From NCBI GenBank assembly GCA_016714045.1, contig JADJNY010000001.1:620001-684000 (forward strand): 64,000 nt of DNA. The letters are read 5' to 3'. Shown here one piece after another: positions 46,622-57,700 of this stretch; the first letter of the stretch is position 1, and each line of letters begins with the position of its first letter. The notes below the pieces were generated by a model. It saw only the letters and a list, made by a program, of their open reading frames with translations, was not told the origin of the DNA and did not search any database. The stretch is from Planctomycetota bacterium. Its GTDB lineage: Bacteria > Planctomycetota > UBA1135 > GCA-002686595. A program made the translations under genes and the position numbers.

Positions 46622-46756
46622 GGAGAGAGCCTACCTCCGGCGCGCTCCCGGCTTCGAGGCGATCCTCGAGCTTCGCGCCCCACCTCGCGCCAGATCCGAG
46701 CGCGCGCTTGCATCCAAGGGCCGGGGACGGCACGAGTGGGGGCGGGGAGATCGCGG

Positions 46757-47854
46757 ATGATCGGACGCATCGTGCTCGGGGGGATCGCGCTGTGCGCGGC
46801 GGGAGGCGCGTACCTCGGTTGGCGGCTCGCGCGTGCCGACGTCGAGCTGCCGAAGCTCCCAGCGAGGGCGCTCGCCGTGCTCGCCGCGGAGCCGGACGCC
46901 GCGGCGGCGGACGCGGACTCCGCGGCTTGGCGCGCGGAGGAAAGCTCGTCCACGTTCGCGGCGCTCGAGCCCGAGCTCGCGCCGGCGAACGGACGCCGCG
47001 CTCGCGTCGCGCTCGGCTCGGCGTCGCGCGGCGCCAGCGACGCGGAAGCCCCCGAGGCGGAGCACGCGCTCCCCGGCGGGCGCGCCCCCCTCGCGGCGCC
47101 GACGACGCACGCGGAGGCCGTCGCGGTCGTCGACGCGCTCTGCGACGACGGCGTGCGCGGGAACGCGATGCGCGCGGTCCGTGCGCTCACCGAGGCGGGG
47201 CCGATCGCCGTCCCAGCGCTCGCGCGCGCGCTCGACTCGCGGGACGAGCAGCAGCGCGCGCTCGCCGCGTGCACGCTCGCGTGGATCGAGGGCAGCCCGA
47301 GGAGTCCGGCGCTCGCGCGCGAGCTCCTCGCCATCCTCACGCCGGAACCGGGCCAGCGCTTCCACGCCGTCAGCGCGCGCCCCTGGCACGCGAGCGTCGG
47401 GCGCGCGAACGTCGACGAGCGCTGGGTCGCGTTCCGCGCGCTCGAGGCGGACGCCGAGCTCTTCGCGCACGTGGAGCGCGCGCTCGAGGCGCGGCTCGAC
47501 GGCGCGGATCCCGTGCAGCGCTTCGACGCGGCGCGGCTCGTCCTCGCCCACCCGAACGCGCGGTCGCGTCGAGCCGCGCTCGACGTGCTCGTGCGACACC
47601 TCGAGGACAATGCGCTCTCCGACGACGCGGCGATCGCGATGCGGCTCCTCGCGCGCGCCGGTGCCGAGGCGCTGCCTTCCGTCCTGCCCGCGGTGCCCGG
47701 GCGCGACGAGCAGTCGGCGACGCTGCTCGCGCACCTGCTCTCCTACCTCGATCCGTCGCATCCGGCCGCACGTCGCGTCGCGCCGAAAGCGCTCGCGCGG
47801 ATGGGCTTCCGCGCCGGCGACATGGTGGCGATGGAACTCACGGGCCCGCGCTGA
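46757..47854 (+). CDS. membrane-anchored HEAT-repeat protein
   Basis: A 365-residue protein. One N-terminal helix (IVLGGIALCAAGGAYLGWRLA) is followed by an Ala/Glu-rich linker and helical HEAT-type repeats (AVRALTEAGPIAVPALARALDSRD, RDEQQRALAACTLAWIEG, RRAALDVLVRHLEDNALSDDAAIAMRLL). It probably serves as a binding scaffold on the periplasmic side. ATG 46757 is chosen because GGGGAG lies about nine bases upstream. It is convergent with the DUF1844 gene. Confidence 0.75.
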   Translation: MIGRIVLGGIALCAAGGAYLGWRLARADVELPKLPARALAVLAAEPDAAAADADSAAWRAEESSSTFAALEPELAPANGRRARVALGSASRGASDAEAPEAEHALPGGRAPLAAPTTHAEAVAVVDALCDDGVRGNAMRAVRALTEAGPIAVPALARALDSRDEQQRALAACTLAWIEGSPRSPALARELLAILTPEPGQRFHAVSARPWHASVGRANVDERWVAFRALEADAELFAHVERALEARLDGADPVQRFDAARLVLAHPNARSRRAALDVLVRHLEDNALSDDAAIAMRLLARAGAEALPSVLPAVPGRDEQSATLLAHLLSYLDPSHPAARRVAPKALARMGFRAGDMVAMELTGPR

Positions 47855-47866
47855 CGCCCTGCGCGC

Positions 47867-48207
47867 TCAGTGCGGGACGTCCGTGTCGTCCTCGTCTTCT
47901 TCGTCGTCGCCGCCGACGGCGGCACCCTCGGTCTCCTCGATGCGCTCGAGCGCGTACTCGATGTCCGAGATGACCTTGTCGAGGTGACCCTGCTCGTCGG
48001 GCTCGAGGTTGCCCGAGCACTTGTCGCGCAGCATCGACAGGTCGTCGAGCAGCATGCGCGCGTTCGGCAGGTTCTTCGTCCGCTCGCGCGTGATCGGGTT
48101 CTCGATCAGGCCGAGGGACATCATCGCCTGGAACGAGAGGCGCGTGATGAAGAGGCGGAAGTTGCCGCCGGGGAGCGGCACGTCCGACGCGCGGCGTTGA
48201 CCTTGGT

Positions 48208-48211
<4 letters not shown>
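47867..48211 (-). CDS. DUF1844 family protein
   Basis: A 114-residue protein starting at GTG 48211, overlapping the pyrG stop (GTGA). The DUF1844 region is RLSFQAMMSLGLIENPITRERT, then LPNARMLLDDLSMLRDKCSGNLEPDEQ and HLDKVISDIEYALERI. The tail is strongly acidic (GDDEEDEDDTDVPH). The family has no assigned function. In this window it is translationally coupled to pyrG, so it may be linked to nucleotide or envelope precursor supply. This is an inference from operon context. Confidence 0.85.
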
Positions 48212-49865
<1,654 letters not shown>

Positions 49866-49869
<4 letters not shown>

Positions 49870-50732
49870 CGCGCTCCGCCGCTCCCAGGTCTCGCAGCCC
49901 GTTCGTCGATCCTCGTCACGCCTCCGGATCCGGGAGGCGGGCCGCCGCGCGCCGCCCAGCGCGCGACGAAGCGCTCGTAGTCCGCTTCGGTGTCGATGCC
50001 CTCGGGGACGCGCTCGGCATCGAGCACGCGGATGCGCCGACCGGCTTCCAGCCAGCGCAACTGCTCGAGGTTCTCGAACACCTCGAGGCGACCCGTGGGC
50101 AGCGAACGAAACGACTCCAGCGCCACGGGAGTGAAAGCGTACACGCCGATGTGGCGTCGGTGAATGGTCCAGTCGGCGGAGTTCGTTCCGCCGTCGCGCG
50201 CGTGGCCCGACGCGGGGATCCGAGCGCGGGAGAAATAGAGCGCATCGCCGCTCCGGTCGCGCACCACCTTGACCACGTTCGGGCGCTCGGCGTCCTCGGC
50301 GCGCTCGATCGGGCCGCAGAGGGTCGCCATCTCGACCGCGGGGTCCGTGAAGGCCAGGACGAGGCGCGCGAGGTCTTCGGGGGCGAGCTCGGGCTCGTCG
50401 CCCTGCACGTTCACCAGGACGTCCGCTCGCTCCCCCGCGCGCTCGAGCGCCTTCCAGGCTTCGTGGATGCGGTCCGTGCCGCTCGTGTGGTCGAGGCGCG
50501 TCATCACGGCCTCGATCCCGGCGCGGCGCGCGGTGTCCAGGATCTCCTCCGCGTCCGTCGCGAGCACGACGCGCGCGAACGCGCCGCTCGAGCGGACGTT
50601 GGCCACGGTGTGCGCGAAGAGCGGCGTGCCCGTCCGGGCGAGCAGCATCTTGCGCGGGAGCCGCTGCGAGGCGAGGCGCGCCGGCACGAGCGCGATGGCC
50701 CGCGGACCCGACGCCGGTGCGGACGCGCTCAC
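49866..50732 (-). CDS. kdsB: 3-deoxy-manno-octulosonate cytidylyltransferase (CMP-KDO synthetase)
   Basis: A 288-residue enzyme that activates KDO with CTP for LPS core synthesis. It has the nucleotidyltransferase start IALVPARLASQRLPRKML, the KDO-specific SGTDRIHEAW and VNVQGDEPELAPEDL, and ends with VPEGIDTEADYERF. It is about 40 residues longer than usual because of N- and C-terminal low-complexity ends. Start GTG 50732 overlaps the stop of the upstream lipoprotein (GTGA) and its stop overlaps the pyrG ATG (ATGA), so at least three genes are coupled. Confidence 0.93.
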
Positions 50733-51364
50733 TGCACCTTGCCCGCGGTCGAACCGGGGCGCTTCGGCTTGGACGCGGGCTTCCCTTGCGACGTGCCGTT
50801 CCACTCCGGCGGGCTGTCGACGGCCTGCATCTGGATCGTCGCGTTCCAGAGCTGCACGAAGTCGTTCGCGGACTTGAGGAAGCGCGTGCGCTCGTCCGCG
50901 GGGCTCTGGTCCGTCACGAGCCAGTGCCGGACGCCGCCGTCCATCTGGATCTCGAGCGCCTGCGCCTTGGAGCCGGCGGGGAAGGACTGCGCGGCGCCGG
51001 CGCGCGCCTGGTCGAGGGCGCCCTGCTCCTTCAAGCGGTCGAGGAGCGCCTGCACGACCTCGTCGGACTGGATCTTCCGGTAGGCCTGCTCGATCGGCAC
51101 CTTCTGCGAGTAGTACTCGTGCGGGTTCGTGTGCGACTCGTTGACGAGCTCGAACTTGCGGCCCGAGGCGAAGGCGAGGTACGTGACGCGCACCGGGTGC
51201 CCCGTGACGGCGTGCTGCGGCGGCTTCACGTTCCAGTCGACGCGCTCGTCGCTCGCGTCGGAGGCGGCGGACGAGGAGCTCGCGGAGGAGCCGCGCGGCG
51301 TCGAGCACGCGCCGGCGAGGAGCAGCAGGGGCAGGACGAGGGCGTGGAGGCGGTGCCGGCGCAT
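50729..51364 (-). CDS. lipoprotein of unknown function, coupled to kdsB
   Basis: A 211-residue protein with a lipobox (LLLAGACST). After a Ser-rich linker the mature domain has VTYLAFASGRKFELVNESHTNPHEYYSQK and a helical part (EQAYRKIQSDEVVQALLDRLKEQGALDQARAG), then strands LEIQMDGGVRHWLVTDQ. The end is basic and low in complexity. No family is recognised. The four-base overlap with kdsB suggests a role at the outer membrane linked to LPS, but that is inference only. Confidence 0.75.
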   Translation of the reverse strand: MRRHRLHALVLPLLLLAGACSTPRGSSASSSSAASDASDERVDWNVKPPQHAVTGHPVRVTYLAFASGRKFELVNESHTNPHEYYSQKVPIEQAYRKIQSDEVVQALLDRLKEQGALDQARAGAAQSFPAGSKAQALEIQMDGGVRHWLVTDQSPADERTRFLKSANDFVQLWNATIQMQAVDSPPEWNGTSQGKPASKPKRPGSTAGKVQ

Positions 51365-51471
51365 GGGTTCGGGCGGGGCGGTGGTCGTTCCGCGCCCGGA
51401 TGGGGAGCCCGATCCGCGCAGGGTAACTTCGCGCGCTGCGAGCGACAAGGACGGCGGGCCGCGGGGCCGGA

Positions 51472-53846
51472 TCAGTCGGGGAGCGGCCGTCCGTCGTTCG
51501 CGACGCGCGCGAGCGGGTGCACGGAGAGGAAGAACGCGCCGACGCGGACGAGGTCGTCGCCGCTCCACTGGAGGCCGTCCTCGGACTCGAGCACGGCGCT
51601 CGCCGGGTTCGGCTCGGGTTGGACGCGCGGCGCGAAGGTCACGGGATCCGCGGGCACGAAGCGCGCCGTCACGACGCGCTCGCCGCGCTCCTTCAAGGCG
51701 ACGGGGTCGAGCTCGACGAGCTCCATCCAAAGCCGCAGCGGCACCGCCTCGCCGCGCCGGTACCCGCCGCCGACCGGGCGCCACGGCGCGTCCGCGGCGA
51801 AGGGCGTCGTCGCGGGCACGAGCGGATAGCCCTCGCTGACGATCTCGCCCGCGCGCCACTGCGACGTCGGGTAGGCGCCCCACGCGCCGCGGTGGTCGTT
51901 CTGCCACGTGTTGCGCTCGTCGAGCGCGGTCAGGCGGTCGACGATCGTCAGGTCGCGCGTGACGCCCGTCGGCGTGTACCAGTGGTACGTGATCCAGCTC
52001 CACCCGTGCGGCGGCAGCGTGCGGACCTCGTAGCCGAGCAGCACGATGCGCTCGCCGCTCCCGTCCGCGGCGACGAACGCGGCGGGCGGCGGGAGCGCGC
52101 GTTTGGCGCGAAAGTGCTCGGGGTCGACGCCGCGGCGCACGTCGAGGAAGCGCGCGGCGGAGCGGGAGCTCGTGCGGCGCTCGAGCAGGTAGAGCGGGCC
52201 CGTCTCCGTCTGCCGTCCGTGCCCCCACACGAGCTCGCGCACGTCGAAGTGCGCGGCGGTCCACTCGAGCAGGTCCGGGTGCTGCGAGAGGACGGGCTGG
52301 TGCGCGACGAAGAGGTCGAGCTCTTCGAGCACGGCGAAATCGCGGCCCTTCTGCGCGTCGTCGAATTTGGGCCAGCCCGTGAGCTGATGGGGGAGCTTGA
52401 CGAGCTCGACGCCCGGTTCCTGCCGCAGGTAGACCGCCCAGTTGTACGCGGCCGCGATTCGCACGGGCTCGGGCACGCGCGGCGGCGTCGAGGCGCGCGC
52501 GGCCGCGGTCTCCGCGGCGTAGAGCTCCCGCGCGCGCGCGTTCGCCGCGTCCATCGCGTCCCAGTACGCGCCGAAGCGCTCGTGTGGCAGCGACAGGAAC
52601 ATCGCGAGGCCGAGGGCGACCGCGGGCGCGAGCAAGAAAACGCCGAGCGCGCGCCGCCACGCGACGCTGCGCACGATCGAGAGGAGCGCGACGAAGCCCC
52701 ACGCGCCGACCGGCGCCAGGCCGGGGAGCAGCGGGATCCAAAGGCGGAAGTCCTTCGAGCCCTTGTTGAACGTCGCGGCCGCGAACACGAGGAACGCGAG
52801 CGTGAGGACCGTGCTCTTCCAGCTCGCTCGGACGATGCAGAGCACCGCCCCGATCACCGTGCACGCGAGCACGGGCACCACGAGGAAGTGGTGGAGGTAC
52901 TCGAAGTACCAGTAGGGCCCTTGGAGTCCCTTGTAGCCGATCGCGCCGAGGTCGGGCGGCGCTTCGAATTGCACGCCCTGGTACGCGAGCACGAGCTCGT
53001 AGATCGGCCGGGCGATCTGCGTCAGACCGACGCGATGGAGCAGCGAGTACGTCACGCTGCCGAAGTTCGTCACGAGGTAGAGCTTCAGGCTCGCACCGGG
53101 TTCGCCGTACATGGCCCAGTCGATCAGCGTCTGCACGACCGCTGCGACGCCGAGTCCGCCGAACGACGCGAGCCACGAGCTCCGGTGCTTCCAGCGATCG
53201 CGCACGATGAGCAGTGCGAAGAGCGGGAGCAGGATCGCGATCGACTTGTACGCGACGAGAAAGCTAGCGCCGAACCACAGGCCCGCGATCCACGCGTCGC
53301 GTCGTGTTCCGCGTTCGAGCACGCGTTCGAGCCCGAGCGCGAGACACAGCCCCGCCGCGATGCCCGACTCCGCTTGCGCCGAATACTGCAGGAAAAGCGG
53401 GTTCGCGCCGACGAACAGCGCCGCGACGAGGCCCGCGTTCCGACCCGCGAGGCGCGCTCCCAAGCGCGCGACGCGGTGCACGAGCCGAGCGCGATCTGCA
53501 GGAGGTACGTCGCCCACACGACTCCGCGTCCATCGGGGAGCCCGAGCGCGTCCGCGACGACGAAGAACGGGATCAGGAGCGCCGAGAAGCCGATCGGACG
53601 GATCGAGACCGAGTCGACCATCGCCTCGCCGCGCACGAGGCTCCGCGCGCGCTCGAGGTACTCGACGGAATCGGCGCTCTGGTAGCCGTCGAGCGCGCTC
53701 CACGCGAGGAGCTGCAGGGCGAGCGTCAGCCCGAGCACGAGGAGCAGCGCCGGATCCACGAGCCCGAGCGTCGGCGCGCGCTCGTTCCAATCGGGCGACC
53801 GGCCGGGGGCGTCGGTGCGCGAGGGGGCCGGCGACGAGGCGCTCAT
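51472..53846 (-). CDS. GT-C membrane glycosyltransferase, reading frame broken by one frameshift
   Basis: The N-terminal part from ATG 53846 reads SADSVEYLERARSLVRGEAMVDSVSIRPIGF, a GT-C first-loop pattern, up to VWATYLLQIALGS. The protein then continues in another frame (LVHRVARLGARLAGRNAGLVAALFVG) with about 10 more helices and a soluble C-terminal domain of about 300 residues ending NDGRPLPD. One extra G at the GG of 53485-53486 restores a 791-residue protein (IALGLVHRVARL). As with metG, a missed base is the simplest cause. The enzyme would move sugar from a lipid carrier on the periplasmic side; acceptor unknown. Confidence 0.75.
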
Positions 53847-54135
53847 CGGGCGCCAAGGTAGCGAGCGGGCGCGGGGGACCGGGAGCGTCCTCCGCCGCCC
53901 GGATGCGTTCTCCACCGGATCTTCCACACGTTCTTCACCCGCCGGGGGAGGCCCCCTGGTCCTTGTGTCACGACCCCCTCTCAACACCGCATCGTGTGGG
54001 GAATCGGAAAAAAGGCTTGGACTCGCTCCCCGGCGATTGCCATAACGGCCCGCGCGGCGCAGGCCTCGAGATCCCACGCGGCGCCGTCAACACAACCCCC
54101 TGTCCGATCCAGATTTGAGCACAGCGCGCGCTTCC

Positions 54136-55017
54136 ATGGGCAAGCTCGAAAAAGTCATCGTCCTCTCCGTCCTGTTCGTGATCGCGGTGATCCTCGTGGT
54201 GTCCTTGACCACGGACAACCCGATCGACAAGAAGAACGTCTCCGTCCTGGGCCAGCCGACGCCCAAGGTCGCCGGGACCGAGGTGTCGCCCGCGGGGAAT
54301 GCCGCTGGCGGGTCCGTCGCCCCGGGCGCCCAGGTCGCGAGCGCCCCGGGCGCGACGCCGACGGCCCAGCCCGCGGCGCTCCTGAACTCGAGCGTGACCC
54401 CCGGCGCGACGCCCGCGACGACGACGCCCGCCGCGCCCGGTGCCGGCGCGCCCGCGCTCTCGCAGCCCGCGACGACGAACGTCCTGCCGCAGGGCTCGAT
54501 CCTGCTCTCGACCGACGGGCTCTCCGACTCGTACCTGCCCGACATGAAGTTCTACACGTGGCAGCCCGGCGACACGTTCCGCGGCGTCGCGAACACGTAC
54601 TACGGCGACTGGCAGAAGCTGACGCTCCTGCGCCGCGCGAACGAAGGCCGCAAGAACGTGCAGCCCGGTGAGAAGATCCTGGTGCCCGTGTTCGACCTCG
54701 ACGCCGTGCCCGGCGTCGCCGCACCCGCGCCAAGCGTCGCGAAGAACGTGAAGAACGCCGCCGGCAAGGTCACGGAGAAGGCCGCGACGGACGCCGCCGC
54801 GAAGAAGGGCTCGAAGTCCACCAAGGCGAACGACACCGCGGTCGCGCCGAGCGGCGGCGGCAAGATCCACGTCGTGAAGGAAGGCGAGAGCCTCTGGAAG
54901 ATCGCCAAGGCCGAGCTCGGCAACGGCGCGCTCTGGGAGAAGATCTACCAAGCGAACAAGGACGTGATGAAGTCGCCGGAAGCCCTGAAGACCGGCATGA
55001 AGCTCAAGATCCCCTGA
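54136..55017 (+). CDS. membrane-anchored LysM protein
   Basis: A 293-residue protein with one N-terminal helix (VIVLSVLFVIAVILVVSL), a long Pro/Ala/Thr-rich linker and two LysM-type domains. The first is YTWQPGDTFRGVANTYYGDWQKLTLLRRANEG; the second is HVVKEGESLWKIAKAELGNGALWEKIYQANKD, ending GMKLKIP. LysM domains bind peptidoglycan glycan chains, so the protein probably tethers the inner membrane to the wall. ATG 54136 is favoured over an in-frame TTG at 54115 because the helix begins directly after it. Confidence 0.88.
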   Translation: MGKLEKVIVLSVLFVIAVILVVSLTTDNPIDKKNVSVLGQPTPKVAGTEVSPAGNAAGGSVAPGAQVASAPGATPTAQPAALLNSSVTPGATPATTTPAAPGAGAPALSQPATTNVLPQGSILLSTDGLSDSYLPDMKFYTWQPGDTFRGVANTYYGDWQKLTLLRRANEGRKNVQPGEKILVPVFDLDAVPGVAAPAPSVAKNVKNAAGKVTEKAATDAAAKKGSKSTKANDTAVAPSGGGKIHVVKEGESLWKIAKAELGNGALWEKIYQANKDVMKSPEALKTGMKLKIP

Positions 55018-55356
55018 GATCGAGTGTACGTCCGCACGGAACGCAGCGAGGAGCGGCTCACGGGCCGCTCCTCGCGCTTCGTTGGTGCGCGTCTGCTCCG
55101 CGGGCAGAGCAGAAGGCGCGCAGTGAGCACGCGCACGCGTTCGAGACTCGGCCTGCTGCGCGTCCGGCGCTCGTGCGCGCTTCGCGCTGGGTAGGCACGG
55201 CAGTACCAGGAACGCCGGAACGAGCCGGGTAGAAGCGTCGATCGTCGGGTCGCGTCGAGGGCTCTAGAGTCCGCGTCGTCCGAGGCCGGACATCGGCGCT
55301 GCGCGTGGCGCGGTCGTGTCCATCGGCCGCCCCCGTCTTCAGTTCGAGGCCCGCGC
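55018..55356. other. intergenic region with terminator
   Basis: These 339 bases hold the LysM gene terminator described separately and presumably the promoter of the coiled-coil lipoprotein gene. I see no gene, RNA or repeat in the rest. Confidence 0.4.
55046..55075 (+). terminator. probable terminator of the LysM gene
   Basis: GCGAGGAGCGGC (55046-55057) pairs perfectly with GCCGCTCCTCGC (55064-55075). The tail GCTTCGTTGG is only mildly T-rich. Confidence 0.6.
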
Positions 55357-56019
55357 ATGACCACCCGCATCCTGTTCTCCCTCCTCCTTTCCAGCGTCGC
55401 CCTGTCCGTCGGGTGCGCGAACTCCGGTCGACACGCCGAGTCGAACGAGGCCATGGTCGAGCGCCTGCCGGCCCGCGACCGGACGCGCATCGACGACGCC
55501 CGCGCGGAGCGCGACCGCCGCGGCGACGAGCTCGCCGCCGCGAAGCAGGACGCCGTGCGCTCGCGCTCGGAGCTCGAGGTCGCGAAGAAGGGTCTCGAGG
55601 TCGCCGAGGCGCGCGTCGCGAAGGCCCAAGCCTCCGTGCACGTCGCCGAGTCCGGCTCGACCGACGAGCTGGAAGCCGCACGCGACGCGTTGACCGAGGC
55701 GCAGGCCGGGCTCGCGGCGCCGCGCGCGGAGATCGGTTGGCGCGCGTGCGACATCGTGCGACGCGACGAGGGCGTTCACGTCGCTGGTCGCAAGCACGAG
55801 CTCGCCAGCGCGCAGGTCGACGCGATCACGGCGCGGGCCGTCGGCGGACTCGATCGCACGAGCACGGACTCCACGCAGCTCGAGCTGCACGAGAAGCGCG
55901 TGCGCGACTGCGAGAAGGAGCTCGCGCTCGCTCAGGTTCAATTCGACGCGGCGGCGCGCGAGTGCACGCTGGCGGAGGACGCCTACAAGGCCTCCGCGGA
56001 GCCGAGCGCGAAGGGCTGA
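55357..56019 (+). CDS. coiled-coil lipoprotein of unknown function
   Basis: A 220-residue protein with a lipoprotein signal (LLLSSVALSVGCANSG). Nearly all of the mature part is charged heptad-like helix (ARAERDRRGDELAAAKQDAVRSRSELEVAKKGLEVAEARVAKAQA, then LELHEKRVRDCEKELALAQVQ), so it should form a long coiled coil. Such lipoproteins often link the outer membrane to the wall or act as periplasmic spacers. No partner gene is adjacent. Confidence 0.75.
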   Translation: MTTRILFSLLLSSVALSVGCANSGRHAESNEAMVERLPARDRTRIDDARAERDRRGDELAAAKQDAVRSRSELEVAKKGLEVAEARVAKAQASVHVAESGSTDELEAARDALTEAQAGLAAPRAEIGWRACDIVRRDEGVHVAGRKHELASAQVDAITARAVGGLDRTSTDSTQLELHEKRVRDCEKELALAQVQFDAAARECTLAEDAYKASAEPSAKG

Positions 56020-56069
56020 ACGTCGCAGCGCGTGCGCGCTCCGCCGGCTGCACTCGCAGCGGCGCGAGC

Positions 56070-56164
56070 GCGCGACTCGTCCATACCGAGCGGCGGCCCC
56101 ACGGCTTGCGCTCGGGTCGGCGCGCGCGCGACTCGTCCCTACCGAGCGGCGGCCCCGCGGCTTG
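56070..56164. repeat. two copies of a direct repeat spaced 56 bp apart
   Basis: A block starting GCGCGACTCGTCC, followed by TACCGAGCGGCGGCCCC and CGGCTTG, occurs at about 56070 and again at about 56126 with a few changes. A third, broken copy begins at about 56181. It lies between the coiled-coil gene and the convergent regulator gene. Confidence 0.7.
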
Positions 56165-56192
56165 TGCCTGGGGCGGCGGCGCGCGCGACTCG

Positions 56193-57611
56193 CTACCGCA
56201 AGCCGAACCGATCGAGCTTCTTGTAGAGGTGGCTGCGCTGCATGCCGAGGCGCTCGGCCGTGCGCTTCACGTTGCCCTCGTTCTGGGCGAGCTTGAGCTC
56301 GAAGAAGAGCTTCTCGCTCTGGTCCTTGAACTCCTCGAACGTCGGCGCGTCGAACGGATCGGCGCCGAGGCGCGCGCGGTTCGCCGCGGGCTGCGCGAGC
56401 GCAGGGCCGTCCTCGAGCACCTGGTCCAGGTCCGCGCGCGTGATGTCCGCGCCGGTCGCGAACACGGTGGCACCCTCGATCAAGTTCTTCAGCTGGCGCA
56501 CGTTGCCAGGGAAGTCGAGCGCCACGAGCAGCTCGAGCGCGTCCGGCGCGAGGCCGCGCGGGCGCTGGCCCGAGCGCGCCGCGATGTCGGCGAGGAACGC
56601 GCGCGCGAAGAGCGGCACGTCCTCGCGCCGCTCGCGCAACGGCGCGAGCCGCAGCGGGACCACGTTCAAGCGATAGAAGAGGTCGAGACGGAACGTCTTC
56701 GCCTCGACCGCCGAGTTCAGGTCCGCGTTCGTCGCCGCGATCACGCGGATGTCGACCGGGATCGACTTGCTGTCCCCGACGCGCGTGATCTCGTGCGTCT
56801 CGAGCGCGCGGAGCACCTTCGCCTGCGCCGCGAGCGGCATGTCGCCGATCTCGTCGAGGAACAGCGTGCCCTCGTGCGCGGCCTCGAAGTGGCCGATGCG
56901 CCGCTCGAACGCGCCGGTGAAGCTGCCCTTCTCGTGGCCGAACAGCTCCGACTCGATCAGCTCGTCGGGGATCGCCGCGCAGTTCACCGTGATGAAGGGA
57001 CCGGCAGCGCGCGGGCCCGCGAGATGGATGTTGCGCGCGACGACCTCCTTGCCCGTTCCGTTCTCGCCCGTGATCAGCACGGACGCCATCGAGCTCGCCA
57101 CCTGCTCGACCTGCGCGCGCAGGCGCTGCATCGCCGCGGAGTCGCCGACGAGCTCCCACCGCGCGGAGAGCTGCTTCCGCAGGCTCTTGTTCTCGGCGGC
57201 GAGCTTCTGTTCGCGGAGCGCGCCGCGGATCGTCACGCGCACGCGGCTCTCGTCGAGCGGCTTCTCGAGGAAGTTCGCGGCCCCCTTCTTCATGGCCTCG
57301 ACCGCCGTCGCGACGTCGCCGTGGCCCGACACGAGCACGACCGGCGGCGGCGACTCGCGCTCCTGGATGCGCTCGAGCAGCGTGAGCCCGTCGACCTGCG
57401 GCATCTTGAGGTCGGTGAGCACGAGCGCGGGCGCGCGACCGCGCGCGGCCTCGGCGTCGAGGCGTTTCAGCGCCTCCGCGCCGTCCTTGGCGGTCCACAC
57501 CTCGAAGCCGTCGTACTGGAGCATCATCTCGAGCGCGAGGCGGATGTCCGCGTCGTCGTCGACGACCAGGATCGGGGTGCGCGCGCTCGCTTCCGGCTTC
57601 GTCTGGGCCAT
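56193..57611 (-). CDS. sigma54-dependent NtrC-family response regulator
   Basis: A 472-residue enhancer-binding protein. The receiver has VVDDDAD and phospho-acceptor D67 in VLTDLKMP. The AAA+ domain has GENGTGKE (Walker A), the sigma54 loop GSFTGAFERR (GSFTGA in place of GAFTGA), LFLDEIGDMPL and RLNVVPLRLAPLRER. The C-terminal helix-turn-helix is NEGNVKRTAERLGMQRSHLYKKL. The GSFTGA form occurs in NtrX-type proteins. No kinase gene is adjacent, so it is an orphan here. ATG 57611 is chosen as the first Met before the receiver. Confidence 0.95.
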   Translation of the reverse strand: MAQTKPEASARTPILVVDDDADIRLALEMMLQYDGFEVWTAKDGAEALKRLDAEAARGRAPALVLTDLKMPQVDGLTLLERIQERESPPPVVLVSGHGDVATAVEAMKKGAANFLEKPLDESRVRVTIRGALREQKLAAENKSLRKQLSARWELVGDSAAMQRLRAQVEQVASSMASVLITGENGTGKEVVARNIHLAGPRAAGPFITVNCAAIPDELIESELFGHEKGSFTGAFERRIGHFEAAHEGTLFLDEIGDMPLAAQAKVLRALETHEITRVGDSKSIPVDIRVIAATNADLNSAVEAKTFRLDLFYRLNVVPLRLAPLRERREDVPLFARAFLADIAARSGQRPRGLAPDALELLVALDFPGNVRQLKNLIEGATVFATGADITRADLDQVLEDGPALAQPAANRARLGADPFDAPTFEEFKDQSEKLFFELKLAQNEGNVKRTAERLGMQRSHLYKKLDRFGLR

Positions 57612-57700
57612 GCGCGGATCATCGCAGGCCCGCTCCAGCGCCACAATCACCGGCGCGCCGCGCCCGTCCTCGAGCGCGCGGTTGATCGCGCCACGTCGCG

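Noticed and set aside
54115..54135. TTG start for the LysM protein
   Set aside because: The transmembrane helix begins directly after ATG 54136, and the extra seven residues add nothing recognisable.
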